Below, in pieces: positions 10,605 to 21,829 of a stretch of 64,000 nucleotides of DNA; position 1 is the first letter of the stretch; each line of letters opens with the position of its first letter. A program made the translations under genes and the position numbers. Origin of the DNA: Spodoptera frugiperda (lineage: Eukaryota; Arthropoda; Insecta; Lepidoptera; Noctuidae); assembly GCF_023101765.2 (NCBI RefSeq), contig NC_064226.1, positions 11,787,251-11,851,250 on the forward strand. The letters are read 5' to 3'. The notes beneath the pieces were generated by a model. The model was not told the DNA's origin. It did not search any database and was given only the letters and a program-made list of their open reading frames with translations.

Positions 10605-11544
10605 TATTTATCATGAATTATATTAATTCTTACAAATATCTCATTTCAATCGACAAATAAATAAGGCAGATCCCTTTATTATTTTAAATTACGTCACTGT
10701 TATTAATTTTATTAAGATATGTTCATAAATAATATAGTTACAATGGCTAGAATTTCAATTTAAATGGTTAGTTTATGATTTTTTTTTATCGAGAAAATTT
10801 ATAGAAATCGTGTTTTGAAGAAGGTGGTCCATTCATAAAAATGATCAAGATTAACATATATTTTTTTTGTTGCTCTAACATGTAAACATTGGGCAAAAAA
10901 ATCTGTTGAATCAATCCTATTTTGACTATGCACAGCGCCTTAACAAGTCAAGGACTATCCTCGACGATTGGAAACAGTGCTTACGAATATAAGCGCATTG
11001 AAACCAATTGTGCGCCTCTGTTTATAATATGTAGTAAAGATACAGGAATTAATCAATACTGGAATTCTATATTTCAAATGTGTTTCTATAATAGGTAACT
11101 ATCGTGATACATACAAAATTAACTAAAAATCCCGGTTTGTGTGTGACTCGAAATTAGTTGAATTTTTCTCCGTTAATTTACATAAGTAAACCGTGATTTA
11201 AATCTATTACAAATTGAACAAAAAACAAGAGTGCGTCTAATAATGCGACCAGTCACTGTAACTGTATTTATAACACACACTTCTAACAACACATAAAAGC
11301 TTTTAACACAAACGTTTTCGCTTTATTTCTTCGAACTGCACCGATAGTGTTCATTGTTAGTTAACACCCCTAGCTTTCGCAATAAAATGGCTGTAACCTA
11401 TTTTATTGGTCTTAAGAACTTCTTTATTAAGTCACAATGAGAACGGAGAAATATAGCGTCGTGTTACTATTACTGAATTGGTTTAATTTTCTTTTATTAC
11501 GAACTGTTTTGCTGTGTGATTACGGCAAAGTAGAATACATGACC
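10605..11544. other. AT-rich DNA, nothing recognised
   Basis: No repeat copy or plausible ORF was seen in about 940 bp. Confidence 0.45.
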
Positions 11545-11698
11545 CAGAGTTGCGGACTGCCTAGCGGGTTACACAGATTTCAGCTCGAAAAGCAGGAGTA
11601 GGAACGGGGTAGTTTTTAGTTAGTAAGAGTCTGACACTACGTCTTGCCTCGTCCAAGGTCGGAGAAGACATTGGATGACTTTCGCCCCTCAAAAAAAA
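11545..11698 (+). repeat. family A repeat, copy 3
   Basis: Begins at the GAGTTGCGGACTGCCTAGCG block, so the GGGCCC head is missing, and ends in CCCCTCAAAAAAAAG. The TCTCGCC block is mutated to TCTTGCC. Confidence 0.75.
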
Positions 11699-11819
11699 GT
11701 AGAATGCTTATTTGTCCCATCACTGTTATCACAAGCTGAATAGAAAACTGCGCACTTAAAAGATACCGAACAACAACGTTCAACTCTGATAAACCTGCAC
11801 CTGCCATTCATCTGCCTGC

Positions 11820-11925
11820 GACTGCAATCTCCATTCTGTCTGCCAAAAGTGGTGATTATTGGGTAAGCCCCACTTATGTATGTAGAAGGCCAAAAGTCCA
11901 GCAGTAGACCGTCACGTTAATGATG
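11820..11925 (+). repeat. LINE tail-like repeat (family G)
   Basis: CTGCAATCTCC, CCAAAAGTGGTGATTATTGG and CCAAAAGTCCAGCAGTAG follow the order of the family G tail, ending in a GATGAATAATAATA tail. Divergence is high. Confidence 0.45.
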
Positions 11926-12349
11926 AATAATAATATATATTCTGAAATAAAGCATTTAATTGTTAAAGGCAGTATTCCTGAATCCAATCACTGGATTAGA
12001 GATAGAGAATATTCCATTAAATCTACATACGTAGCGTATACAGATTCTATATTTGGTGACCGACACTATTGGAGCGATGCAACTCAGAGAATTTGGTTTC
12101 AGGGTAATAACAGGCACCTGATGTGTCTCTATCTATGTTCATTGTAATATACGACCTGACTGCCGAGCTTGTAGTTAATCCTATTATTGTTTTTTTTTGA
12201 TTTGGTCATTCACTTTTTTCCCTTATTTTATGTTCACCGTATATTAATAATTATTAATTATGATTTGATAAAGTAACTTGTTTCAAGCTACGCTTTTTTT
12301 AAAGGGGTATTCGTCCAATGTCTTCTCCCGCCTTGGTCAGGCGAAAGGT

Positions 12350-12918
12350 TTTTTTTTTTTTTTTTTTACATTTAATGGGTCGACGTTTGGCCGCTATCTC
12401 ACCTGATGGTAAGTGATGATACGGCCTACGGTGGAGCACGTCTGCCCATAAGCAACCTATTCACTCGGGCCTTGAAGACACCCAAGTTATACCCATCAGG
12501 AAACACAGACTCCGGCAAGGAGTTCCACTCCCTAGCAGTTCGCACAAGGAAGCTTGAAGCGAAGCGCTTCGTGCGAGTGGGTGGGATATCTACCATGAAG
12601 CGGTTACGCCTCGCCGATTGTCTTGTGGTTCGATGATGAAAAGGACTAGGGGGAATCAAGTTGTGCAATTCCCCCGCACACTCTCCGAAATGTATCCGGT
12701 AAAAAACGGAAAGGCTTGCGACCTTGCGCCTGTGTTCAAGGCTTTGAAGCCGGGCCTCCACAAGCGCATCGTCATTGATGAGCCTCTTGGCACGCCTTTC
12801 AATGTGTTCGAGCGCATCCAGCTGGTATTTGGCCGAGCCGTCCCAAAGGTGAGAACAGTACTCCATACATGACCGAACCTGCGCTTGGTACAGGCTCAGC
12901 AGTTGTTTCGGTGTGAAG
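12350..12918 (-). mobile_element. 5'-truncated non-LTR retrotransposon (LINE)
   Basis: On the minus strand the element runs from about 12918 to a poly-A tail that appears as a run of about 18 T at 12350-12367. The 3' untranslated part carries the conserved CACCTGATGGTAAG block in reverse, also present in the LINE stubs at 19335 and 57412. Severe 5' truncation is typical of target-primed reverse transcription. No clear target-site duplication was identified. Confidence 0.8.
12426..12918 (-). pseudogene. reverse transcriptase C-terminal end of a LINE
   Basis: The minus-strand frame is open from the truncation point to a stop at 12426-12428. It encodes about 163 residues of a non-LTR retrotransposon ORF2 C-terminus. 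Recognisable stretches are QAQVRSCMEYCSHLWDG, LDALEHIERRAKRL, REWNSLPESVFP and FKARVNRLLMG, the standard ending of Jockey/CR1-like reverse transcriptases (thumb and connector region). The catalytic palm and endonuclease domains are absent because of 5' truncation, so the copy cannot move on its own. The frame has no internal stop, which suggests a fairly recent insertion. The ATG at 12864-12866 is internal methionine, not a start. Confidence 0.85.
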
Positions 12919-13370
12919 TAGGTAGTGCCAGATTCTTACTGACTAAAAACCACCCTGTTCTTACTCCTGCTTTTCAAGCTGGAGCCCCGGTAAGCCCGCT
13001 AGGCTGTCCGCAGCTCTGAGTTCCTACGCTACGGGCTTATAATTTCATGTATCCCTGGGTTATATAATTTAACATTTTTCTCGCGAAATTTACTAAGTAT
13101 TTATGAGACAAAAATAGTTAACATTTAGGGATGAAATTATCTTTCTAACCTAACTATACATTCAGTCTTTTCCCCAACCACTCGACTAACAACTCAACCT
13201 TTAGAAACAATAACTAAATCAATTTCAATATTCAATCCTTAATTAAAAAGTGTCCTTCGACATCCGAGGAAAAGTTCACTCCAATTAGTACAGAAGAAAA
13301 ATATTTCTTCTAAGTTTTCAAACCGTAACCGCACAACTGGGTTTCGTTTTTCTAATAGGCGGTCCTATAA

Positions 13371-13743
13371 GACGAGGGCGTTATTTCACGTCACTAGTTA
13401 CAGTAACCAGTTACTCGGCTTAAATATATAACTAACTAGTTTAAATATATTATAATAAATAAATATATCTTATTATAATTTGTATTAAATTTGTATTAAC
13501 TAGTTTCGCATTCCGTTACAGATAATATTTTTGTAACGCGTTATTTTAGTGACACTAGAGTCGCCGCGTCCGTCACTACGTGGTGAGTTACATTATTTTC
13601 GTTTGGTATGCAGTAAAAAATCACAGCGGCTGGAAAATAACTAGTTACCAAGATTAACGGGTAACTTTTGTAACGAGTTACACCGTCATCGTCACTAGTT
13701 TCATTACGTTACGTTTCTAGAAAACGGCGTAACGACCCTCGTC
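13371..13743. mobile_element. candidate MITE with GACGAGGG inverted ends
   Basis: The left end GACGAGGGCGTTA and the right end TAACGACCCTCGTC are near-perfect inverted repeats, with CGTCACTAGTTAC/CGTCACTAGTTTC further in. The interior repeats GTTAC, GTAAC and ACTAGTTAC motifs in both orientations. The length is 373 bp. No convincing target-site duplication was found. It could be a non-autonomous hAT-like element, but the superfamily is not established. Confidence 0.45.
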
Positions 13744-15589
13744 TATTTCCTATTACTTCCGAGGTTGTGATGCGGGCCTTTAAGTTGGTTATGTCCACCC
13801 ATCTGTGGAATAGCTGCATGCCTTGATTCCTATCTCGACGCAAATTCAGGTTAATTTTGTGCTAGCACTAATTGTGTGCTTGGTAAACTGGGGTGTGGTG
13901 AAAATGTGGGTATTTCTTGTCGTTTTGGCCTTTTTAAATCTCTTAGTAACTGGGTTTTGAACAGGAGTTAGTAGAAAACATAATAGTATACTAACAGGAC
14001 TGTTTAAAACCTGGCCTTACGACCAATGATTACCAAAAAAAAATATTGATTAAAACCATACTTTACTAGTTTCGAAAATTACACTAAACTCTACAAATGT
14101 CTTTATTTGAATGAATATCAAAATTTTACGCTTTGATAGTTCATTCATTTATTATACAAGTTGTAACAGATTTGGACCTCCAACTGTCCTTATAACAGTC
14201 AAAGGTCGTTACAACAGCTGAGTAGAGACGCACGAGTGTGAAATTCAAAATAACTTTTAGAAAACATAACTGAATATACAAAACAATTTATCTACAAACA
14301 CGAGTTACATAAATGAAATTATTAAAAAAAAGTGAAAATAAGAAAAAGTAATTTAATTTCAAAAGGACACTTACTAAGGTGCTCAAGAAAGTCAAAAAGA
14401 AATGGCGACAAATATTTTTTTAAACTTCCCTTTTCAATCCACAGCGTCTTTATCGAAGTAACAGTTCTTTTTTCAAATCGTCAATCATTCATTTCCATTC
14501 ATCCGTCGGGAAAATGTTGGCTGGCCATTGTTCGAGCGGTTTCGAACCAAACTGGCCACAGGGCTCGCTTACCGAAGAGTTTAAAGTATTTTCTCTGACA
14601 TATTGTTGGCAAAAGCCGCGAATATTTTTTACTGCTGAAACCGCTTAAAAAGTTTGACTTTGCCCAAATGTGTGGTTGTTTTTCATTTGTTTTCGGTTGT
14701 GTAACGCTGTTATTTAGTCATAAGTTATGGAGTATATTGAGCATAAAATGTATGTAAATGGTAACGTAACGATAATTTTTATTAGTCCGATTTTCTTGTA
14801 CTTCAATGGACTTATGTACATCATATACTAGGCTACAGATATGCCTCTAACGGGTAATGTTACTTTAGTATGCATTATAAATAATAAGTAAGTAAGTAAT
14901 AAGTAAGTAAAAGTGGTGTTTTATCATGATAAAACACTAAATAACTACTGCATACTGGAGTTCCTATTTGGAGTCACATTATGTTTATCTTTTGGAGACA
15001 ATTTAAACGAAAGCGATCACAATCATTACGTTTAAAAGCACATAAACATCAGTGAATGGTACTACAATAAAAATAAAAGTTGTACTAAAACTGCTACTAC
15101 TTAGAAGACAAAAAGAAGTACTAAGAAAAGGGTTAAAAACTTCTATTCACTTAGTCCACTTCATCGATTCAAGAAACTGTATTTAAAAACAAACTTTCTT
15201 CTCAGGAATAATTAATAGAACTACGATCGACAGTCCAATAAACTTTATAAAACTCGTTGGACTTAAAACTGAACCTTTCTAGAGAGTAGTTCAATATAAA
15301 ATTCATGCTTCAATGGCTAATAAATTGAAAGCACTGACGTCAATATTATTCTCTCTTCAAGACTCGCAATTATGTTTTATAGAAGCACATCATACTATTA
15401 TATTTTAGAGATGAAAATTCTCATAAAGAGCGTATTTCTGAATGGACAGACGAACCGATACTTTGTGAATAAAATCAAGAAGAAGAAGGAAAGATAGATA
15501 GAAGATTTCTTATGTAAATCATTTCTAATTACAGAAGGTTCATAGTTCAGAAGTGTACTGTTGATGAGGATGATAAAATTATGATATAA
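13744..15589. other. AT-rich DNA, no gene; short TAAG tract
   Basis: A short imperfect TAAG/AAGT tract lies at 14883-14911. Otherwise no repeat copy or convincing ORF was seen. Confidence 0.45.
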
Positions 15590-15750
15590 CTAGCTTTTGC
15601 TCATGTCTTCACCCGCGTTACCGTAGGTTAAAAAGCAAGTTAGTTATCCTATCAAGCAAGTTAGTTCATACCCTGTATATACTAAGTCTAATTCAGCCTA
15701 ATTGATGGACAACCATCCAAACAAATTTTCACTTTTTAGTATTAGTGTGA
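15590..15750 (-). mobile_element. short Helitron-like element
   Basis: On the minus strand it starts A^TCACACTAATACTAAAAAG (plus-strand end 15750) and ends AAAAGCTAG^T (15590-15593). The element of 161 bp keeps the TC/CTAG ends and the A^T target, but its hairpin region has decayed. It belongs to the same broad group as the elements at 16292 and 17766. Confidence 0.65.
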
Positions 15751-16048
15751 TCACGTACCAAATCTAATATTACCGAATTAACTTACCAAACCTGTAGTAT
15801 CTTGTAGCTTAGGACTTGCGGCAGTATATTAACAGGGACTATAAAACGTATGAGCTTCATAGCCATCATCTAAGTTAACTAAACCGTGAGCAGAGTTAAA
15901 GGCCAGTAAAAGGTACGTGTACATAAACCACGGCACACGAATAACATGGAAATAAAATTTAATCAAAACTGAGGTACGTAAGGAGATACTGAGTTTTTTT
16001 TTTTTGTTTCGAGACATTAGAACTGTTCCCATTAAACGGATTGTAAGC

Positions 16049-16106
16049 ACGTTCGGCACTCTGATTGGTCAGTGCGAATGAACTAACCAATCAGAGCGCC
16101 GAACGC
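16049..16106. mobile_element. CCAAT-hairpin MITE (family H), copy 1
   Basis: The arms GTTCGGCACTCTGATTGGT (left) and ACCAATCAGAGCGCCGAAC (right) form a hairpin of about 20 bp with one mismatch and a loop of 16 bp. Two longer copies of this foldback are at 38275 and 40658. The flanking TTTTTAGTTTCGACAACG may be remnants of the outer arms. Confidence 0.65.
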
Positions 16107-16291
16107 TTTTTAGTTTCGACAACGTTAAACGTTGGAAGTTTAAGCTCCAGCACGATATATTGAATTGGACTATGTAATGTCAGTGTGTCAGGTTCTTTTA
16201 TTTCGATGTCCTTATCGTGTTGAAATAACACTCACTCCATGGTGGGTAAGAAATTCGTAATACACTGTTGCATTATTAATTTGATTATGAA

Positions 16292-16484
16292 CTAGCTTCA
16301 GCCATCGGCTTCGCCCGCATTGCTGTGGGATAAAAAGTATCCTATCACCCGAGTCAGCTCATTCATACCCTGTCTCTATACCAAATTTCATAAAAATCCG
16401 TTGTGTAGATTCAGTGTCATTCACTTTCATGTCACGGATAAACATCCAAACAAATAAACTTTCACATTTATAATACTAGGGTGA
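16292..16484 (-). mobile_element. Helitron-like element, 193 bp
   Basis: The 3' CTAG is at 16292-16295, next to GCTTCAGCCATCGGCTTCG in plus orientation. The 5' end is the TCACCCTAGTATTATAAATG side at 16484, close to the TCACACTAATATT start of its relatives. Internally it shares GGGATAAAAAGTATCCTATC with 17957-18104. Confidence 0.6.
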
Positions 16485-16981
16485 ATTAGTTTGATAGTGT
16501 GATTTTTTTTTTCTTTCAGGTACAATTTTTTTTTGTACTTACCCTTTTCAAATATGCTTAAAAAATAGCAGACGTGATGTTTTTGTAAAGAAAACAAAAG
16601 GGTTCAACCTCGTTGGTCTAACGTATACCTACAACAAAACAAAATCGCTTTAGACTTTCAATTTATATGCGAACAGTTTTGGCAGTTTCGATACCCTTTC
16701 TTTTGTCTATTTCAAAAGAAAATGTCTACAAACAAATCCCTCATATTTAAGTAGATCAACCGTCCTGTCAGTTGGATGTGCATCCATTTCTAAACAATCG
16801 ACAGTCGATCAAATGGAACTACAGAGAGGAAAATACATAATCTTACTTGAGAGAGTGTGGTTAATAATAATATAATGGGTAGCTGCTAACTACTGCTCTT
16901 TTGAAGTTAAATCCACAAATTCTACGAAATATTATGTTTAAGGGTGGATTGGGCATAAAATATAGATTTTTCTACCTACAG

Positions 16982-17162
16982 AATGTTTAGCTTTTTTCGG
17001 TTTATCAAAAATTTCTCAGTAGCAGCACGGACTCTCGAATTGTGCCCAGTATATGGCAATAGGATCACCCCCTTTAAATAGAGCCTATAACACAAATGGT
17101 GATGATGACCTATGACATGTGCACCTCTGCCTACTCTTTCTGGGATAAAAGTGATGATATGG
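16982..17162 (+). repeat. tRNA-derived SINE (family T), body copy
   Basis: CTTTTTTCGGTTTATC, AATTTCTCAGTAGCAGCACG, CCCAGTATATGGCAATAGG and ACCTCTGCCTACTC follow family T order. The tRNA head and box A/B are missing, though a CCTCGTTGGTCTA scrap at 16607 could be a displaced head. Confidence 0.7.
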
Positions 17163-17765
17163 ATACTCGGTGCTTATACTAAAACTTTAAGGTTAAACAT
17201 TTGTATAAATACGTTTGCTTGCCCTTTTAGATATTACTACTAAATCGATTTAAAAGTTTAATACAATGGAGTTGTTTGCTTTGATCCAGATATCAAGATG
17301 TTCAGTTCAACTTCTTCGTAGGACCTACGTACTTACATACTATGTGTGAATTTATACCAAGTAGATATCGTATCAATTACCTTCACCTCCCATGTGTGGT
17401 TAATTTACTTTAATTTCACCTTCGACCTTTAATAATCTGGATTACGAATCCATCAAACTGTTGGAACGTTGGATTACATTGCTACACGTGAAAATAAGTT
17501 ATGTAGCTAACTAACTAGTGCTTGAGTAAACTACAGTAAATGAATGGTTAACAGAGTTTTGCTGAAAGTACACAAATGCATATAATATGGTGAATACTGC
17601 GAAAAGCGGAATTGTTTTACATATTTTCATTAAATCTTTATTTTTCTATTTATAATTTACATTTATGGTAGCGTTAGTAATGGCTTCTATTGAACTAACC
17701 GTAGGAATAAAATAATTGGGCAACAAAGAAATACAACATATGTATATAACGCACGTCTATCGTTT

Positions 17766-18104
17766 CTAGTTTATGAAAAACGCCAGCGACTTCGCCCGCG
17801 TTCGCAGGACATAAAAAGTACTCAAATGTAAAAAATATTAAAATAAAGACCGTAATGCTATTAATTATCTACGGCAGATGTATTTTCAAAGATAATAAAT
17901 CAAGTGCAGACAAATACTCTCTTAGAACCGAGAAAATAAGTGGAAAATATTTATTATAGCTTCTGCCAGCGGTTTCCCTTGTGATAAGAAGTATCCTATC
18001 ACCCTAGTCAGTTCATTGTATATTATCTTTCATCAAAAATCCGTTAAATAGTTTCAGCGTGATTGACAAACAAATATCGATACACATTTATAATATTAGT
18101 GTGA
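17766..18104 (-). mobile_element. composite Helitron-like element with two 3' ends
   Basis: On the minus strand it starts TCACACTAATATTATAAATG at 18104 and reaches a first 3' end, CGCTGGCAGAAGCTAT, at about 17957, where CTAG has become CTAT. After about 120 bp of other sequence a second Helitron-type 3' end appears (GGGCGAAGTCGCTGGCG) and closes with CTAG at 17766-17769. This fits transposition running past a broken terminator to a downstream one. Confidence 0.5.
17836..17955. repeat. 120-bp repeat beside a Helitron 3' end
   Basis: Shares GTAATGCTATTAATTA, AAATCAAGTGCAGACAAA, CTCTTAG and GAGAAAATAAG with 40317-40438. In both places it directly follows a Helitron-like 3' end on the minus strand. 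Confidence 0.65.
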
Positions 18105-19330
18105 CTTAGTATATTTACTCTGACATTGTTTTAATAAGACAAAAAAAAACGCGCAACTCAAAAACAAAATTCCCTTCAAAAAAATTCCATAACGAAATAA
18201 TATAAAGCGCATTCGCAGTCGTGCTGATTGTCGAAAAAGAAAAAAAATATTTTCCATTACATCTAATTTGCGAGATATTAACAGAAACTCGTCATCCCCT
18301 TAAAGAGGGCAAGATAAAAAAGTTGAAAGTCATTCCCGTAATAGGGACACCGGAATCATCCGAAAACGTTTTCAAGAGATTATAGATGACAGATATAGAA
18401 AATGAGGACCTTTTGTGAACATGATTATTTTCTTCGACCTGTATTTCATTCGGTTTTTATCTGTTTTCTATAGAAATCTAAATTATTTCAGAGCTCTGAT
18501 TTATTTACTTAATTCAATAATTTAGTTATTGGGAGCTTTCTAATGTGTGAAATGAAGTATGTGTTAGTTTAGGATAAAAAAATAATAATTTATAACGTCC
18601 AATAAAATTCGATTAGAAAATAATCAGTTGGAATAAAATACGAATCGCATTAATTTACGGCCAACAAGAAAAATATAAAAAAAGAATAACTTGGTTAAAA
18701 GAAAGTGCTACGAAATGTATGCTACGCCGCTACGCGCTACGAAAATTGGTTAACACATTAATGTTAATAAGTACATAGGTGCTTTACTTTTTAAGATGGA
18801 TATTCTTTATCGATAAATAGTTAAAGATTAAATCCGGAACCTGTAGACTGTAGATACTCCCTTAAGTCTTAAATACCTAATTTATCAAATTGGTTAAGTG
18901 GTTTCAGGGGTTACTCAACTCATGTTAAAACAAACAATGAAATGTTTTCCTTTTCACAATATTACTTACTACTTAGTCTATTATCTCTGCCTACACTAAT
19001 TGAAGACAGGTGTAACAAGATATATATACATATGTATAACTTAGTTTATTTCATGGCGCTTACGGTTTGCATATTTTCATGAACGAAAAGGCATTAAAAG
19101 CGGGCCAGGACATGTCTTGACAGATTTATAACTGCCGAAACCGGGTCGCTTAGATATTATTAACACATACTTCGTGCAAGAACGCCCATAACAAAATACT
19201 TGGGCTAACTGTCAGTTTCGATTCACCCATTTTTGTATACGATAAAACTCCTAGGAAGTGTACGGCGATAAATTTTATGTTAACAGTATTATTTTTATTA
19301 TTTAAGTCTTTAGTAGCTTTTTTATAGGTA
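18105..19330. other. AT-rich DNA, nothing recognised
   Basis: A faint CTCTGCCTACACTAATTG at 18986 resembles the tail of SINE family T but is too short to call. Confidence 0.4.
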
Positions 19331-19334
19331 ATAG

Positions 19335-19555
19335 GTGGGTGCTTGATCGCTATTTCGCCTGATGGTAAGCGACGATACGGACTACAATAAAGTACGTCTG
19401 TCCATAAGCAACCCATACTTTTGAGACTTGAAGACACCCAGTGTTCATTAAACACATACTCTGACAAAGCGTTTCACTTCTTTGCTGTTCACCCAAGAAA
19501 ACTTGAAGCGAAACGCATCGTTTCTCCATTTGGCTGGTATGGTGAAAACTAGCTA
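19335..19555 (-). repeat. degraded LINE 3' end
   Basis: On the plus strand it reads CGCTATTTCGCCTGATGG, TAAGCGACGATACGG, CTGTCCATAAGCAACCCATA, TTGAAGACACCCAG and AACTTGAAGCGAAACGC. This is the same 3' region and reverse transcriptase tail as the LINE at 12350-12918, with many changes. The minus-strand ORFs overlapping it are decayed. Confidence 0.65.
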
Positions 19556-19610
19556 TAATATTTTTGTTAGTGTAGCATAAAGCATGGTTGTACAGTATTA
19601 GATTTATCAT

Positions 19611-20104
19611 TGAAATAAACAGAATTGATTAATTGGTCAAAACGATATGACCAATTTGGCATAACTATCTAGTTATTTTGTGTTGTCTTAGACTGAAATA
19701 ATAGTTTAACGTTTTACGGTTGATAAGAATCCTAAATCCTGATCTTACAGTACTAAAAAATACTCTGATGCTTATTTAATTAAGTCCACTTAATTGCCAT
19801 TACATCACTGAAAAAAAAAGTAAAATAGTTCTTGTGTAAACAATTACTTTTTTTAATACATTCGCAATTTACCCACGCGAGCGAACACAGTAAGTGTAAT
19901 TTGTCCTTTAGATGAATTAATGTTGTGTGAAAACAAGGACTTCTATACAGGAGACTGACGTTACTTTATTGCTGTAGTTAATGCTTACTACACTATCTCA
20001 GCCCGTAGTGAGTATCTTCTAGGTTTCATTAACTTAGTAGATAAACACTAAGAGTAGCGATTATTGCTTTAGTGAACAACTATTTAAGTTTAATTAAGAC
20101 ATAC
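19611..20104. other. AT-rich DNA, nothing recognised
   Basis: About 490 bp with no repeat copy or coding signal seen. Confidence 0.4.
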
Positions 20105-20190
20105 GGTTTTCTCATGACAACTTTTCGAGAAAAGCTCGACTAGTTTCAAGTAATGGCAGGACTCATATTAAGGAGTAAAGTGCGTCAGTT
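20105..20190 (-). repeat. MITE family E fragment, minus strand
   Basis: GCTCGACTAGTTTCAAGTAA and GGCAGGACTCATATT are the reverse complement of the central right half of family E (compare 24090-24135). Confidence 0.45.
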
Positions 20191-21200
20191 AACTGAATCG
20201 CCGTATATCAAGTTACTTAGATCTCATGATAGTAGCTATGCAAAAACTATTTAAGATTATTCAGTTATCGAACAAAACAAAGCCTGCAAACACTTCTGAA
20301 TCTGTACAAAAACTGAAAATATAATAATAATTTACTTCACAAGATTTTTTCCTCACATTTTCTAGATTATTCGTATACTTAACGTCACACCCACTTTTCA
20401 CCAACTACGAAATATTATGTTTACGTGTCAACCTTCTTATCCACGTAGCTCAGAGACGACCTAAGACTTAACCCAACTTTGCGGTGTTTACAGAGCTCAA
20501 AGTGAGCTTAAAAATTCATCACTATAAATAGTTTCAGTAGGTACTAGGCGTATTTTAGACACTCGAAAACGTCACCTAGATTTCTCTCTTAAAAAGAATT
20601 TCGACACCGAGACATCGTTGGCTCTTAGTTAAGATTTTTCCTCTAATTTCAAAAGAGTGTCCCGCCTTCCGCTCTCGGCTCGTTTCCGCCTTAGATGGTA
20701 GTCCATTTAAAATTGTGGCTTCAAGTCTGTACAACTTGTAGTATACAATTTTTTTCACAATTTTTCCTCTTCAATGAATACAATGATGTAAATGCTTTAA
20801 AAAAACATTTTGTTATTTGTTTCGAAATTTTGTATTGATAAAATGTTTACTGTTTTTCCACGTATTTCTAGTTAGCATAACAAATAACGTTACTCGGTTG
20901 AAATACGTGAGGACACATGTAAATATCAGCTATCTGACTGAATATTTATAGTAAATTATTTGTACCTGTATTTTTTCAGTAAAAATACTAGTAATTTAAA
21001 TATATTATTATTATTATCATTGTACACGGATTAATATCTATTTTTGACATTAGTGGTTTGGAGTTTATGACAAAAATCGATAATATATCTCCAAATTTTT
21101 AAGTGAGATAAGTTATTAATTTCTACCTTAAAAAACCCCAACATACTGCACCAAATATCATCCTTAAAATATGTAGTAATTCCTTCACAGAATAACCACC
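20191..21200. other. DNA without recognised gene
   Basis: A minus-strand 60-codon ORF at 20576-20758 shows no recognisable feature. The stretch at 20580-20700 is a little richer in GC than the flanks. Confidence 0.35.
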
Positions 21201-21204
21201 ACAG

Positions 21205-21400
21205 CATTGTGATCACGACCGCACATCAACCTATACAAAACCAGTTATCATGGTCTCACATTGTATTACCTTTCCGCACATTCAACGATCATCTTACACT
21301 GGATATGCATACTTCGATGTACGTGTACGATGGACGTGCCTGCCGGCTCGTTTCGATACGTCCGGATAATCTTGATTGACTGGAACAAGTGTCAAACCCA
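21205..21400 (+). repeat. dispersed repeat F, copy 1
   Basis: CAAAACCAGTTATCATGGTC, CTTTCCGCACATTCAACGAT and TGTACGTGTACGATGGACGT align in order with 57866-58060. The type of repeat is unknown. The plus-strand ORF at 21261-21533 runs through it and is not supported as a gene. Confidence 0.45.
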
Positions 21401-21671
21401 GAACAGAATCCACATCAGTGTAAGTCTCGACGCGATTGTAGCTTGGAGCTCTTCGTTTCACAGTCAACTGTCAATCAATGGAGCTTTGAGTATAGCGAAA
21501 GGATTTTTTGAATTGAATGCTAGTAGCAGTTGAGGTTTGTTAACGAATTGTATTTGTATTTTGTAGGGTCTGAGAAAATCTATAGCGGCACAATGGGTTT
21601 TGCCAAGAATCTACGAATTTTTAATCTAGATCTTAGTGTGATGAACATAATAATATGTATTAGTTAATGCA

Positions 21672-21829
21672 TCCATAAAGAGCTCGGAGCTACGGACTAC
21701 CTAGCGGGTTCACCGGGGCTCCAGCTCGAAAAACAAGAGTAGTTTTAGTCAGAAAAAGTCTGACACTACCTATCACCGAGAGCGAAAAAAGATATTGGAT
21801 GATTTTTCCCCCTTAAAAAAAACCCGTAT
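21672..21829 (+). repeat. family A repeat, copy 5
   Basis: Starts AGCTCGGAGCTACGGACTAC and ends at CCCCCTTAAAAAAAAC. About 14 bp of the GGAACGGGGTGG block is deleted between CAAGAGTAG and TTTTAGTCAG. Confidence 0.75.

Larger units (their letters stand above)
12298..13022 (-). repeat. family A repeat, copy 4, split by a LINE
   Basis: The 3' part lies at 12298-12349 (GTCCAATGTCTTCTCCCGCC) and the remainder at 12919-13022 (TCTTACTGACTAAAAACC to GGCTGTCCGCAGCTC). The 569 bp between is a 5'-truncated LINE in the same orientation. The host repeat is interrupted within its TCTCGCC/GTGTCAGAC region. Confidence 0.8.

Noticed and set aside
12406..12872. Plus-strand ORFs opposite the LINE reverse transcriptase
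   Set aside because: They are antisense shadows of the minus-strand reverse transcriptase C-terminus.
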